Shown in pieces: positions 1-5,025 of a DNA stretch of 5,025 nucleotides. The translations under genes and the position numbers were made by a program. The first letter of the stretch is position 1. Each line of letters opens with the position of its first letter. Under the pieces are notes generated by a model. The model saw only the letters and a list, made by a program, of their open reading frames with translations. It was not told where the DNA came from and made no database searches. The stretch covers positions 1 through 5,025 of the forward strand of contig JAQSDT010000259.1 in the NCBI GenBank assembly GCA_029946075.1, given 5' to 3'. The stretch comes from a bacterium. GTDB taxonomy: Bacteria; Pseudomonadota; Alphaproteobacteria; Rhizobiales; Xanthobacteraceae.

Positions 1-57
1 ACCAGCGAAATCCGCCGCATGCTGATCGGACGGGAACTGTTCGACAAGACCGCCTAG
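1..57 (+). CDS. C-terminal end of an unidentified protein (partial, 5' end outside window)
   Basis: The first reading frame is open from base 1 and reads TSEIRRMLIGRELFDKTA before a TAG at 55-57. Nearly all of its 18 codons end in G or C, as expected for a real gene in this GC-rich genome. The tail is too short to assign to a family, and I do not recognise it. Its stop overlaps the stop of the convergent minus-strand gene within a CTAG, so no room remains for a terminator between the two. The coding call rests on codon use and the end position only. Confidence 0.55.
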   Translation, partial: TSEIRRMLIGRELFDKTA

Positions 58-734
58 TGCTCCGGATTTTCTTTTGGAGGAGCAGAGGATACCGAGGCCG
101 CCCCGTTCCGGGTCCGCTCTGCAATCTGCTTTTCGATAACGCTGGCGAGCACGTTCAGATGCGATGCTAGCTCGGAGAAGACTGCCCGCCTTTTCGAGTC
201 GGTCGCCGTTTCGCTGATGCGAGAGGCATTGCTGGCTTCAGCGAGCAGCCTCTCCAGTTCGTCTTTCAGGTATTGCATCCGAACCTCAATCGCATCCGGT
301 GTCGATGCCATCCCAAATACCGAACGGTTCATCCAACCCTGTATCGGTGACCGTCTCTTTGGGACGCGCTGGCGGTGCTTGCAGCCCGAGCGCCTTTTGC
401 CCGCGCGAGGAAACTGGTTTCGAAGACCGAACCGGTTCGCTTCGCTCACGCGCACCCAATCGGCCAGCACATAGTCTCCCGACCACTCGACCACGATTAT
501 TCCGCACGAACGGCAAACGAAGTATCCATTGGGCTCGTCGCCTCGCCGCCGCTGGGTCGCGCGGTATACGTCCGCGCAGTGCTGGCATCCAAACAGCACG
601 TAGATCTGTTGGTCGACTTGCGCTCCGTCAGCAGGAGGACGCGCTGCTGCAGAAGTGCCGCCTGGGCTTGAACGGCTGGTTTTGTTCACCTCTCGGCCAG
701 TGTCTTCCCGGGTGATATCGAAAGTGGCGTTCAT
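54..734 (-). CDS. Zinc-ribbon protein with C-terminal helical region; possible frameshift fusion of two small genes
   Basis: The 226-residue ORF has three parts. Residues 1-45 are low in complexity and probably disordered. Residues 46-95 form a zinc-ribbon-like module with C50-x2-C53 and C74-x2-C77, followed by an EWSGDYVLADW segment; four cysteines in this spacing probably bind zinc. Residues 97-141 are Arg/Lys-rich with no recognisable fold. Residues 145-210 are predicted helical and include IEVRMQYLKDELERLL, which looks like a short coiled coil. The ATG at 734 overlaps the TGA of the upstream diguanylate cyclase as ATGA, so translation is probably coupled. No clear ribosome-binding site precedes it. 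A 5-base tandem duplication at 436-446 marks the start of the basic stretch. Deleting one copy gives a balanced tail ending at a TGA (286-288). The helical part could then be its own gene starting at 278 (GAGG, 5-base spacing), 311 or 332. Function is unknown; nucleic-acid or protein binding is a guess from the zinc ribbon. Confidence 0.65.
   Translation of the reverse strand: MNATFDITREDTGREVNKTSRSSPGGTSAAARPPADGAQVDQQIYVLFGCQHCADVYRATQRRRGDEPNGYFVCRSCGIIVVEWSGDYVLADWVRVSEANRFGLRNQFPRAGKRRSGCKHRQRVPKRRSPIQGWMNRSVFGMASTPDAIEVRMQYLKDELERLLAEASNASRISETATDSKRRAVFSELASHLNVLASVIEKQIAERTRNGAASVSSAPPKENPEH
284..287 (-). promoter_or_regulatory. Candidate ribosome-binding site for an internal start at 278
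   Basis: On the minus strand GAGG is followed by five bases (TTCGG) and then ATG at 278-276, which is ideal spacing. It overlaps the TGA (286-288) of the alternative tail of the zinc-ribbon gene, a layout typical of neighbouring genes in an operon. A start here would give a 74-residue helical protein, MQYLKDELERLL onward. ATGs at 311 and 332 are alternatives. The one at 332 has AGGG four bases upstream; the one at 311 would keep the N-terminal part of the apparent coiled coil. Confidence 0.35.
436..446. repeat. Tandem 5-base duplication (TTCGC x2 plus T) inside the zinc-ribbon gene
   Basis: The plus strand reads TTCGCTTCGCT, a perfect period-5 repeat; the coding strand reads AGCGAAGCGAA. A 5-base unit shifts the reading frame. 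Removing one copy joins the zinc-ribbon module to SEPVRSSKPVSS and onward to a stop at 286-288. The tail then has ordinary composition instead of a run of Arg and Lys. Third-position GC is similar in the two frames and does not decide the matter. The repeat itself is certain; its role as a frameshifting mutation is inference. Confidence 0.6.
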
Positions 735-1807
735 GCGAATGCCACGCGAGCGTTAGAGCCCGTGTCAGAGTTGGCCGAGCCGACCACGCGGTTGCGACCG
801 CCACGCTTGGCGGCGTACAAATTCTTGTCGGCGCGTTCGATCAATGCCTCGCTTGTCTCGTCCGCGATCCATGCGGCGACGCCGACGGATATCGTAATGC
901 GACCGATGACCTGACCCGTTGAGCGCTTTTTGAGTTCCCTTGTCATGACGGCGCGCCGAATGCGGTCGGCAAGGGCGGCGGCTTGCGCGAGCGGAGTGTC
1001 GGGCAGGACGATCGCAAATTCTTCGCCGCCAAAGCGCGCGGCAAGATCCTGATCTCGTATGTTCTGCTTCAGCGTCGCAGCGACCAGTCGCAAGACCTGA
1101 TCGCCGGTGGTGTGGCCGAACGAATCGTTGAAGGACTTGAAGTGGTCGATGTCGATCATCAGCAGCGAGAAGGGCCCGCCGCTTTCAGCTGATTTCCCGA
1201 TCGTGCGTTCGAGCGTCTCGTGCAGATGCTTGCGGTTTGCGATCTCCGTCAGCGGGTCGATCCGGCTTTCGTTCCGAATCGCCTGCAGGCCTTGCTGCAG
1301 ACTGGCAATCTCCTGCATCGCGCTGTCGAGGCGTGCTTTCAGCTGCCGGCTGTTTTCGTGCATTTCGCGCGTTGCTGCCGCAAGCGCCTGTACGGCCGAT
1401 CGGGCCGAACCCGGATCGCTTGCCGGATCGAGATGCCGCGACGCCTGCCCAAGCTTGTCGTGATAGACTGACGTGACGTCCGCGGTCCCGGCAATTGCGC
1501 CGAGGATGTCGCCAAGTTCCACGTTGATGGACGAACCAATGTCGTCCAGTTTTCCGGTCAGGCCTGCCGGCCCGAGGCAAGCATCATGCAACGCTTCCAG
1601 ATCGCGTTGCGAGGGAATGCCGCCGTCCGCCAGCAGCCGCTCGAGCGCCACGTTCAGCGCCCCGTTGTGCCTCGCTGCATAGGTGTAGAAAATTTCGTAG
1701 TTGATCGGGGCGGGTGCCAGCCCCAATCTTTGGATGTTGCATCTGGCTTCTTCGGCAAGGATCAGCGATCTCTCGTGCGTCTGGGAAGATGGCATGGTGT
1801 CGGTCAT
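731..1807 (-). CDS. Diguanylate cyclase, GGDEF family (soluble)
   Basis: This 358-residue protein should join two GTP molecules into cyclic di-GMP, the messenger that favours attached growth over swimming. The C-terminal half carries the GGDEF domain: DPLTEIANR at 184-192, the metal-binding DIDHFKSFND at 219-228, and the active-site GGEEF at 260-264. GGEEF is a normal active variant. RDQD at 251-254, five residues before GGEEF when counted from the D, matches the RxxD inhibitory site, so product feedback inhibition is likely. Residues 145-182 look like a coiled coil that could drive the required dimerisation. The N-terminal 140 residues resemble the helical region found before GGDEF in many alphaproteobacterial cyclases; its ligand is unknown. 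There is no signal peptide or membrane segment, so it should be cytoplasmic. The start at 1807 has only a weak AAGAG upstream; M5 is an alternative. Its stop overlaps the start of the zinc-ribbon gene. Confidence 0.93.
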   Translation of the reverse strand: MTDTMPSSQTHERSLILAEEARCNIQRLGLAPAPINYEIFYTYAARHNGALNVALERLLADGGIPSQRDLEALHDACLGPAGLTGKLDDIGSSINVELGDILGAIAGTADVTSVYHDKLGQASRHLDPASDPGSARSAVQALAAATREMHENSRQLKARLDSAMQEIASLQQGLQAIRNESRIDPLTEIANRKHLHETLERTIGKSAESGGPFSLLMIDIDHFKSFNDSFGHTTGDQVLRLVAATLKQNIRDQDLAARFGGEEFAIVLPDTPLAQAAALADRIRRAVMTRELKKRSTGQVIGRITISVGVAAWIADETSEALIERADKNLYAAKRGGRNRVVGSANSDTGSNARVAFA

Positions 1808-1833
1808 GACGAACTCTTACGCTTTGCCGGCCG

Positions 1834-1852
1834 GTTGACCGCAGTGGTCAAC
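1834..1852. promoter_or_regulatory. Inverted repeat upstream of the diguanylate cyclase, possible operator
   Basis: GTTGACC and GGTCAAC are perfect 7-base arms separated by GCAGT. The repeat is centred about 36 bases before the cyclase ATG, where a repressor could block transcription or a leader hairpin could form. No T tract follows on either strand, so it is not a typical terminator. Which protein binds it, if any, cannot be told from the sequence. Confidence 0.35.
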
Positions 1853-1874
1853 GATACACGGCTACACGTGAAGC

Positions 1875-1887
1875 CACATTCAATGTG
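1875..1887. promoter_or_regulatory. 13-base palindrome CACATTCAATGTG in the cyclase leader region
   Basis: CACATT and AATGTG are perfect 6-base arms around a single C, a symmetry typical of a dimeric regulator site. It lies about 70-80 bases before the cyclase ATG. On the minus strand it contains TTGAAT, which could serve as a -35 element, but no convincing -10 follows at 16-18 bases. A chance palindrome is possible. Confidence 0.25.
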
Positions 1888-1904
1888 CGTGTCGGGCGAT
1901 TCCT

Positions 1905-1920
1905 GACCCGGTAACGGGTC
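1905..1920. other. Compact hairpin (GACCCG-GTAA-CGGGTC) after the DUF6894 gene
   Basis: Six-base GC-rich arms close a four-base loop. Read on the plus strand the loop is GUAA, a GNRA-type tetraloop; on the minus strand it is UUAC. It begins 27 bases after the stop of the minus-strand DUF6894 gene. It could protect or end the upstream transcript, but no run of T follows in the minus direction, so a standard intrinsic terminator is not supported. Confidence 0.35.
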
Positions 1921-1947
1921 GTAAAGGTTCCGCCGACCGCATGCGGA

Positions 1948-2181
1948 TCAGCCGAGCTTTTCCGCGACGAGCCGAATCCGGAACACCGGCTTCCGGGATG
2001 CGTCCAGAAGTTCCATCTGCCAGTCGCCCTTTGGCTTCAGGTTGTTGCAAAGCGGGCCAACGATGCTGCCGCACACCCTGGCCATCTCCGTCCAGGCGGC
2101 AGCGCCGTCCGCAAAATCGAAACTGCTCTCGGAAACACCGGCAATGCTGCCGTGGCTGATCTGGAAGAAGTATTGGGACAT
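1948..2181 (-). CDS. DUF6894-like small protein
   Basis: The 77-residue protein has the layout I know from the DUF6894 family, common in Bradyrhizobium and relatives. A YFFQISHG start lies at residues 4-11. An acidic/Ala segment running into AAWTEMARVCG lies at about 24-38. A KPKGDWQMELLD strand region lies at 49-60, and it closes with an Arg-rich strand ending in EKLG. Length is typical for the family. There is no signal peptide or membrane helix. The family has no established function. The gene starts 18 bases after the Flp pilin stop, so the two are probably co-transcribed. The ribosome-binding site is weak (GGAA about 8 bases upstream). The family call is from memory of its pattern, not from a search. 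Confidence 0.82.
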   Translation of the reverse strand: MSQYFFQISHGSIAGVSESSFDFADGAAAWTEMARVCGSIVGPLCNNLKPKGDWQMELLDASRKPVFRIRLVAEKLG

Positions 2182-2199
2182 GCCAGTTCGTTCCGAAGA

Positions 2200-2361
2200 T
2201 TATCGCAGCGATGTGCTGATCGAGGAGAACTTGGACGCCAGTCTGGAACCGAGGCCGGTCACTGAGGAAATGATGGCGAGCGAAATGCCTGCGGCGAGGA
2301 GGCCGTACTCGATGGCGGTTGCGCCGCTTTCGTCTTCCAGGAATCGACTGATGATTTTCAT
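2200..2361 (-). CDS. flp: Flp/Fap-type pilin subunit (type IVb prepilin)
   Basis: This 53-residue protein is a Flp prepilin, the major subunit of thin Tad pili used for surface attachment. A short basic leader, MKIISRFLEDESG, ends in Gly13. Prepilin peptidase should cut before Ala14, leaving a mature protein of 40 residues. Mature positions 5 and 6 are Glu18-Tyr19, the pair characteristic of Flp pilins. The hydrophobic helix GLLAAGISLAIISSVTGLG follows. The start at 2361 is chosen because GGAGG lies five bases upstream and because the leader then has normal length. An upstream in-frame ATG at 2511 would add 50 residues of low-complexity sequence and destroy the leader. No tadA, cpaB-F or prepilin peptidase gene is in the window, so assembly must depend on genes elsewhere. 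Confidence 0.93.
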   Translation of the reverse strand: MKIISRFLEDESGATAIEYGLLAAGISLAIISSVTGLGSRLASKFSSISTSLR

Positions 2362-2366
2362 CGAAG

Positions 2367-2381
2367 CCTCCGAACCCTCCT
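2367..2381 (-). promoter_or_regulatory. Double Shine-Dalgarno sequence of flp
   Basis: On the minus strand AGGAGGG (2375-2381) is followed three bases later by GGAGG (2367-2371), which lies five bases from the flp ATG. The nearer copy is ideally spaced and fixes the start at 2361. It is by far the strongest ribosome-binding site in the window and fits a structural subunit made in large amounts. Confidence 0.8.
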
Positions 2382-2607
2382 GAATGCCTGGTCGACTGGC
2401 ACGCCGCGCCGGAACAGGCGTCGAGCCGACGATGGGGCTGGCACTTGCCGGGTCAACTCCCGTCCGGCGCGATGCGCGATCGATGTTCAGGATACACGAT
2501 CGGCTTGCCAATGCAGCCGGCGCCGATGTCCGGGAATTCCTGACAAGATCGCATTTCGTTGCGGCCGGTGCTGAACGACGGCGTTGTTTCTGCCGTAGTA
2601 TTGCGGG

Positions 2608-3246
2608 CTATGCCAGCCAGCCTTCGGAAAGGGCAAACCGCACGATGTCCGCTCTCGATTTCAGGCCCAGCTTTTCGCTGGCCCGCGATCGATAGGTTTC
2701 GACGGACTTGCCGCCGATGGCCATGAGATCGGCGATTTCCTTGGTGGCGTAGCCCAGCGCCGTGAGCTTCAGCACCTCCCGCTCGCGGGGGCTCAGTTCG
2801 TCCGCGCCGATGCTCGCGTCGGGCATCGACCCGTTCAGTCGTCCGGAGACCAGCGGGTCGACGAATGTTCCGCCGGTGATGGCCGCGCGAATTGCCGGTA
2901 TCAGGGTCGTGGTCGCCGAGCGTTTGACGACAAAGCCGCTCGCACCCGCAGCCAGGGCCTGCTTGAGATGGGCTTCGTCTTCGTGGGCGGTCAGAATCAG
3001 AACCTTGACCGACGGCTGCTCCTCGCGAATCTTCCGCGCCAGCATGATCCCGTTCATTCTGGGCATTCCAACGTCGATCACCGCCACGTCCGGCGTTGTC
3101 GATCGCACCATGCTGAGTGCTTCCAGGCCGGTCGTGGCTTCGCCCACCACCTCGAAATCGGCCGCCGCCATCACCAGCTGCCTCAAGGCAAGCAGGATGA
3201 AGGGATGGTCGTCGGCGAGGATGATGCGAGTCCTGTCGGAAGTCAT
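2608..3246 (-). CDS. NarL/FixJ-family response regulator (REC + LuxR-type HTH)
   Basis: This 212-residue protein is a two-component transcription regulator. The N-terminal receiver domain (about 8-125) has the acidic pair Asp12-Asp13, the phosphate-accepting Asp58 in VIDVGMP, Thr87 in ILTAHED and Lys108 in GFVVKRS, so all switch residues are present. A linker leads to a LuxR/GerE helix-turn-helix at about 149-210: LSPREREVLKLTALGY, then KEIADLM, then KSVETYRSRASEKLGLKSRADIV as the DNA-recognition part. Length is normal. The ATG at 3246 is preferred because the receiver begins eight residues later; an in-frame TTG at 3312 would add 22 residues of no recognisable fold. The ribosome-binding site is weak. 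The gene is divergent from a membrane sensor, its most likely partner. Target genes cannot be read from the sequence; the pilin and cyclase downstream on the same strand are candidates. Confidence 0.94.
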   Translation of the reverse strand: MTSDRTRIILADDHPFILLALRQLVMAAADFEVVGEATTGLEALSMVRSTTPDVAVIDVGMPRMNGIMLARKIREEQPSVKVLILTAHEDEAHLKQALAAGASGFVVKRSATTTLIPAIRAAITGGTFVDPLVSGRLNGSMPDASIGADELSPREREVLKLTALGYATKEIADLMAIGGKSVETYRSRASEKLGLKSRADIVRFALSEGWLA

Positions 3247-3349
3247 GACCGGCCGTCCAAAGCGAATAATGGCCGCCTTCGCGAATGCCTCACCGGTTTC
3301 CGCGCGGTGCAAGGTACCATAGCCGGTCCGTCGTCCCTGGTTCGCCGTT

Positions 3350-3371
3350 CCCGTACCCGGTGAATTACGGG
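3350..3371. promoter_or_regulatory. Inverted repeat in the divergent intergenic region, candidate regulator site
   Basis: CCCGTA and TACGGG are perfect 6-base arms separated by ten bases. The centre lies about 58 bases before the predicted transcription start of the sensor gene and about 115 bases before the response regulator ATG. This suits an activator site serving one or both genes. NarL-type regulators often bind such inverted repeats, but a match to this protein is inference. Confidence 0.3.
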
Positions 3372-3383
3372 CCCGAGCGTCAT

Positions 3384-3412
3384 TTGACAGCTGATTCGCC
3401 GGCGACTTTACT
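3384..3412 (+). promoter_or_regulatory. Sigma70-like promoter of the sensor gene
   Basis: A perfect -35 element TTGACA (3384-3389) is followed by a 17-base spacer and TTTACT (3407-3412), which matches four of six -10 positions. Transcription would start near 3419. This gives an 84-base leader to the ATG at 3503, or 15 bases if the ATG at 3434 is used. It is the best promoter match I found in the window. Confidence 0.6.
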
Positions 3413-3502
3413 CGCGATGGCCGATTCGTAGAAATGGCGGCAGATGGCCGATGTTCACGGCGAGCCTGTTCTCGCGCACTCAGACATTCGCGGCAGCAAT
3501 CG

Positions 3503-5025
3503 ATGCAGGAAGTTCAAGGGAAGCTGAAGCGATCGGCTGTCTTGCAGATGGCTACCGGCGTCGCTTTCGCCGTGGCCATTCTCATGTTGTTCGCGACGGA
3601 TTTGTGGTTTCGCTACGACGATGCGATCGAGCAGGGGAAGAAGACCGCGATGAATTTCGCGGAAATCCTGTCCGAGCATACCGCGCTGACATTCGAAAAC
3701 GTCGAACGGACGCTGCGTGAGGCCGAAAGGATCCGAAAGGACAGTCTGGACGGCGACTACGCCACGCCGGAAGATACGAATGCCGCGCTGCGCCTGTTGA
3801 TGAAGACGTCGCCGGTCGTGATCGCCGTCGGCTGGACCGATGCGTCGGGCAACTTGATCGCTCATTCCTACGATCGGGCAGCCCCGCGCCGCAGCATCGC
3901 CACGATGTCGCATTTTACGGCGCAGCGCGACCATGACGACATCGGGCTCTACGTCACGCCGCCCTTCAAATCCGCGGTGTCGGACAAATGGCTGACCGCT
4001 GCATCCATCCGGCTCAACAACAAGGACGGCAGCTTTGCCGGCGTCGTGTCGACGCCGCTCGACCAGTCGTATTTTGCCAAGATCTACCGGTCGATCGATA
4101 TCGGTGCACACGGATCGATTCTGCTGCTGCACACCGATGGAATCGCGCTAGCGCGGGAACCGGCGAGCGATGGCATCGTCGGCAGATCCTTCGCAGGCAG
4201 TCCCTTGCTCACCCGATACCTGCCGCGCTCGAATGCCGGAGCCTACGACATTATCAGCGTCATTGACGGCAAGCCGCGCCTTGCCGGCTACAAGGCTGTC
4301 CGCGGTTTGCCGCTGGTGTTGCTGGTCACCTACGGGCGTGCAGATATTCTGTTACAGTGGCAGCGCCACGTCATGCTGTTCGGACCGCTGGTCGCGCTCG
4401 CCGTTGCGGCCATCCTGCTCGGTACTTTCCTGCTCGTGCGGAATACCAACATCCTGAAGGAGCAGTCCGGAATTCTCGAAGAGAAGTCACTTGAGCTCGA
4501 ACAGACCAACCGGCGGTTCGACATCGCCCTGAGCAACATGCCGAACGGCCTGTGCATGTGGGACAAGCAGCAGCGGCTCGTGATATCGAACAACCGCTAT
4601 CGCGATATGTACGGACTGACGGCCGAACAGGTCAGGCCGGGTATTTCCCTCAGAGAGATTCTCCAGACGCATGTGGCCAACGGCGAAACCAGCGAGTTCG
4701 ATGTCGAGGAATACATCAAGGTCGTCATTTCCCAAGCCGCGCAAACCCATGTGATGGCGGACGGACGGACGATTGCAATGCGCCGGCAGTCGATGCCGGA
4801 CGGCGGCTGGATAGCCACCCACGAGGACGTTACCGAGCAGAAGCGCGCCGAAGCGCTGCTGCGCACGACGCTCGACACGATGGATCAGGGCCTCATTGCC
4901 ATCGATCGCGAGGGGAAATCCTTCCTGATGAACGCGCGCGTGCTGGATTTGCTGGGGTTGCCGCCGGAATTCGCCGTCACGCTGCCGCACGGGGATGAAA
5001 TCCTTGCATATCAGCGCCGGACCGG
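3503..5025 (+). CDS. Membrane sensor protein: Cache-like extracytoplasmic domain, two PAS_7-type domains (partial, 3' end outside window)
   Basis: The frame is open from 3503 to the window edge, 507 complete codons. A basic N terminus is followed by membrane helix 1 (about 14-34). An extracytoplasmic region (about 38-288) has the feel of a double-Cache/PDC ligand-binding domain, for example GWTDASGNLIAHS at 110-122 and SILLLHTDGIALARE at 205-219. Helix 2 is at about 289-313, then a coiled-coil linker (314-338) without a HAMP domain. A first PAS_7-type domain spans 338-446: NMPNGLCMWDKQQRLVISNN at 345-364, ending GGWIATHEDVTEQ. A second begins near 455: TMDQGLIAIDREGKSFLMN at 459-477. The output domain is missing. 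A histidine kinase is most likely, given the divergent response regulator, but GGDEF-EAL proteins share this front end. An in-frame ATG at 3434 would add 23 residues; neither start has a clear ribosome-binding site. The 3503 start gives a natural inside-positive N terminus. Confidence 0.9.
   Translation, partial: MQEVQGKLKRSAVLQMATGVAFAVAILMLFATDLWFRYDDAIEQGKKTAMNFAEILSEHTALTFENVERTLREAERIRKDSLDGDYATPEDTNAALRLLMKTSPVVIAVGWTDASGNLIAHSYDRAAPRRSIATMSHFTAQRDHDDIGLYVTPPFKSAVSDKWLTAASIRLNNKDGSFAGVVSTPLDQSYFAKIYRSIDIGAHGSILLLHTDGIALAREPASDGIVGRSFAGSPLLTRYLPRSNAGAYDIISVIDGKPRLAGYKAVRGLPLVLLVTYGRADILLQWQRHVMLFGPLVALAVAAILLGTFLLVRNTNILKEQSGILEEKSLELEQTNRRFDIALSNMPNGLCMWDKQQRLVISNNRYRDMYGLTAEQVRPGISLREILQTHVANGETSEFDVEEYIKVVISQAAQTHVMADGRTIAMRRQSMPDGGWIATHEDVTEQKRAEALLRTTLDTMDQGLIAIDREGKSFLMNARVLDLLGLPPEFAVTLPHGDEILAYQRRT

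Noticed and set aside
1586..1906. 106-codon plus-strand ORF opposite the cyclase start and its leader
   Set aside because: It has no recognisable features, and most of it lies opposite the conserved cyclase N terminus.
2362..2511. N-terminal extension of the Flp pilin by 50 residues
   Set aside because: The extension is low-complexity Arg/Ser/Pro sequence and would bury the prepilin leader; the strong ribosome-binding site at 2367-2371 fixes the later start.
2450..2511. Promoter for flp
   Set aside because: TTGGCA and TTGACC hexamers occur on the minus strand, but neither has a convincing -10 at 16-18 bases, and no sigma54 GG-N10-GC pair fits. A promoter is expected in 2362-2607 but I cannot place it.
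2578..2596. ACGGC/GCCGT hairpin as a terminator for the response regulator
   Set aside because: The stem has only five base pairs with a nine-base loop and no T tract.
2384..2695. 103-codon plus-strand ORF between flp and the response regulator
   Set aside because: It is Arg/Ala-rich and overlaps the regulator's HTH on the other strand; no ribosome-binding site was seen.
3247..3312. TTG-initiated extension of the response regulator
   Set aside because: The extra 22 residues have no fold or ribosome-binding site, and receiver domains normally begin a few residues after the start, as with the ATG at 3246.
2762..3322. 186-codon plus-strand ORF antisense to the response regulator
   Set aside because: It is very rich in Ser, Arg and Ala, has no recognisable domain, and lies opposite a clear regulator gene: a GC-rich shadow frame.
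3455..4132. 225-codon minus-strand ORF antisense to the sensor
   Set aside because: It is Arg/Asp/His-rich with no domain, and the opposite strand encodes a coherent membrane sensor.

Overview
The window looks like chromosomal DNA of a GC-rich alphaproteobacterium, most likely of the Bradyrhizobium/Rhodopseudomonas group. This is inferred from codon use, a DUF6894-type small protein, a FixJ/NarL-type regulator with a rhizobial-style HTH, and a sensor with PAS_7-type domains. No RNA gene, insertion sequence or CRISPR array was seen.

Layout from left to right. The last 18 codons of an unidentified plus-strand gene end at 57. Its stop codon overlaps that of a minus-strand gene. Then comes a minus-strand block, read right to left. 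A response regulator (2608-3246) lies furthest upstream. Next is a Flp-type pilin gene (2200-2361) with a strong ribosome-binding site. A DUF6894-like protein (1948-2181) starts 18 bases after the pilin stop. A 140-base gap with several small palindromes follows. After it come a soluble diguanylate cyclase (731-1807) and a zinc-ribbon protein (54-734), whose ATG overlaps the cyclase TGA as ATGA. On the plus strand, divergent from the response regulator, a membrane sensor (from about 3503) runs off the right edge. It is preceded by a good sigma70-like promoter.

Together the genes suggest a signalling and surface-behaviour locus. A Cache-like/PAS sensor and a NarL-type regulator sit back to back, and a pilin subunit and a c-di-GMP synthase are encoded next to them. 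No Tad/Cpa assembly genes are in view, so the pilin is an orphan within this window. That the sensor controls this regulator, or that the regulator controls the pilin or cyclase, is inference from position only.

The most unusual detail is in the zinc-ribbon gene. A tandem 5-base duplication (436-446) lies where the reading frame passes from a normal-looking zinc ribbon into an Arg/Lys-rich stretch. Removing one copy gives a more balanced tail ending at 286, right beside a well-placed ribosome-binding site for a separate small helical protein. The 226-residue ORF may therefore be an accidental fusion of two former genes.
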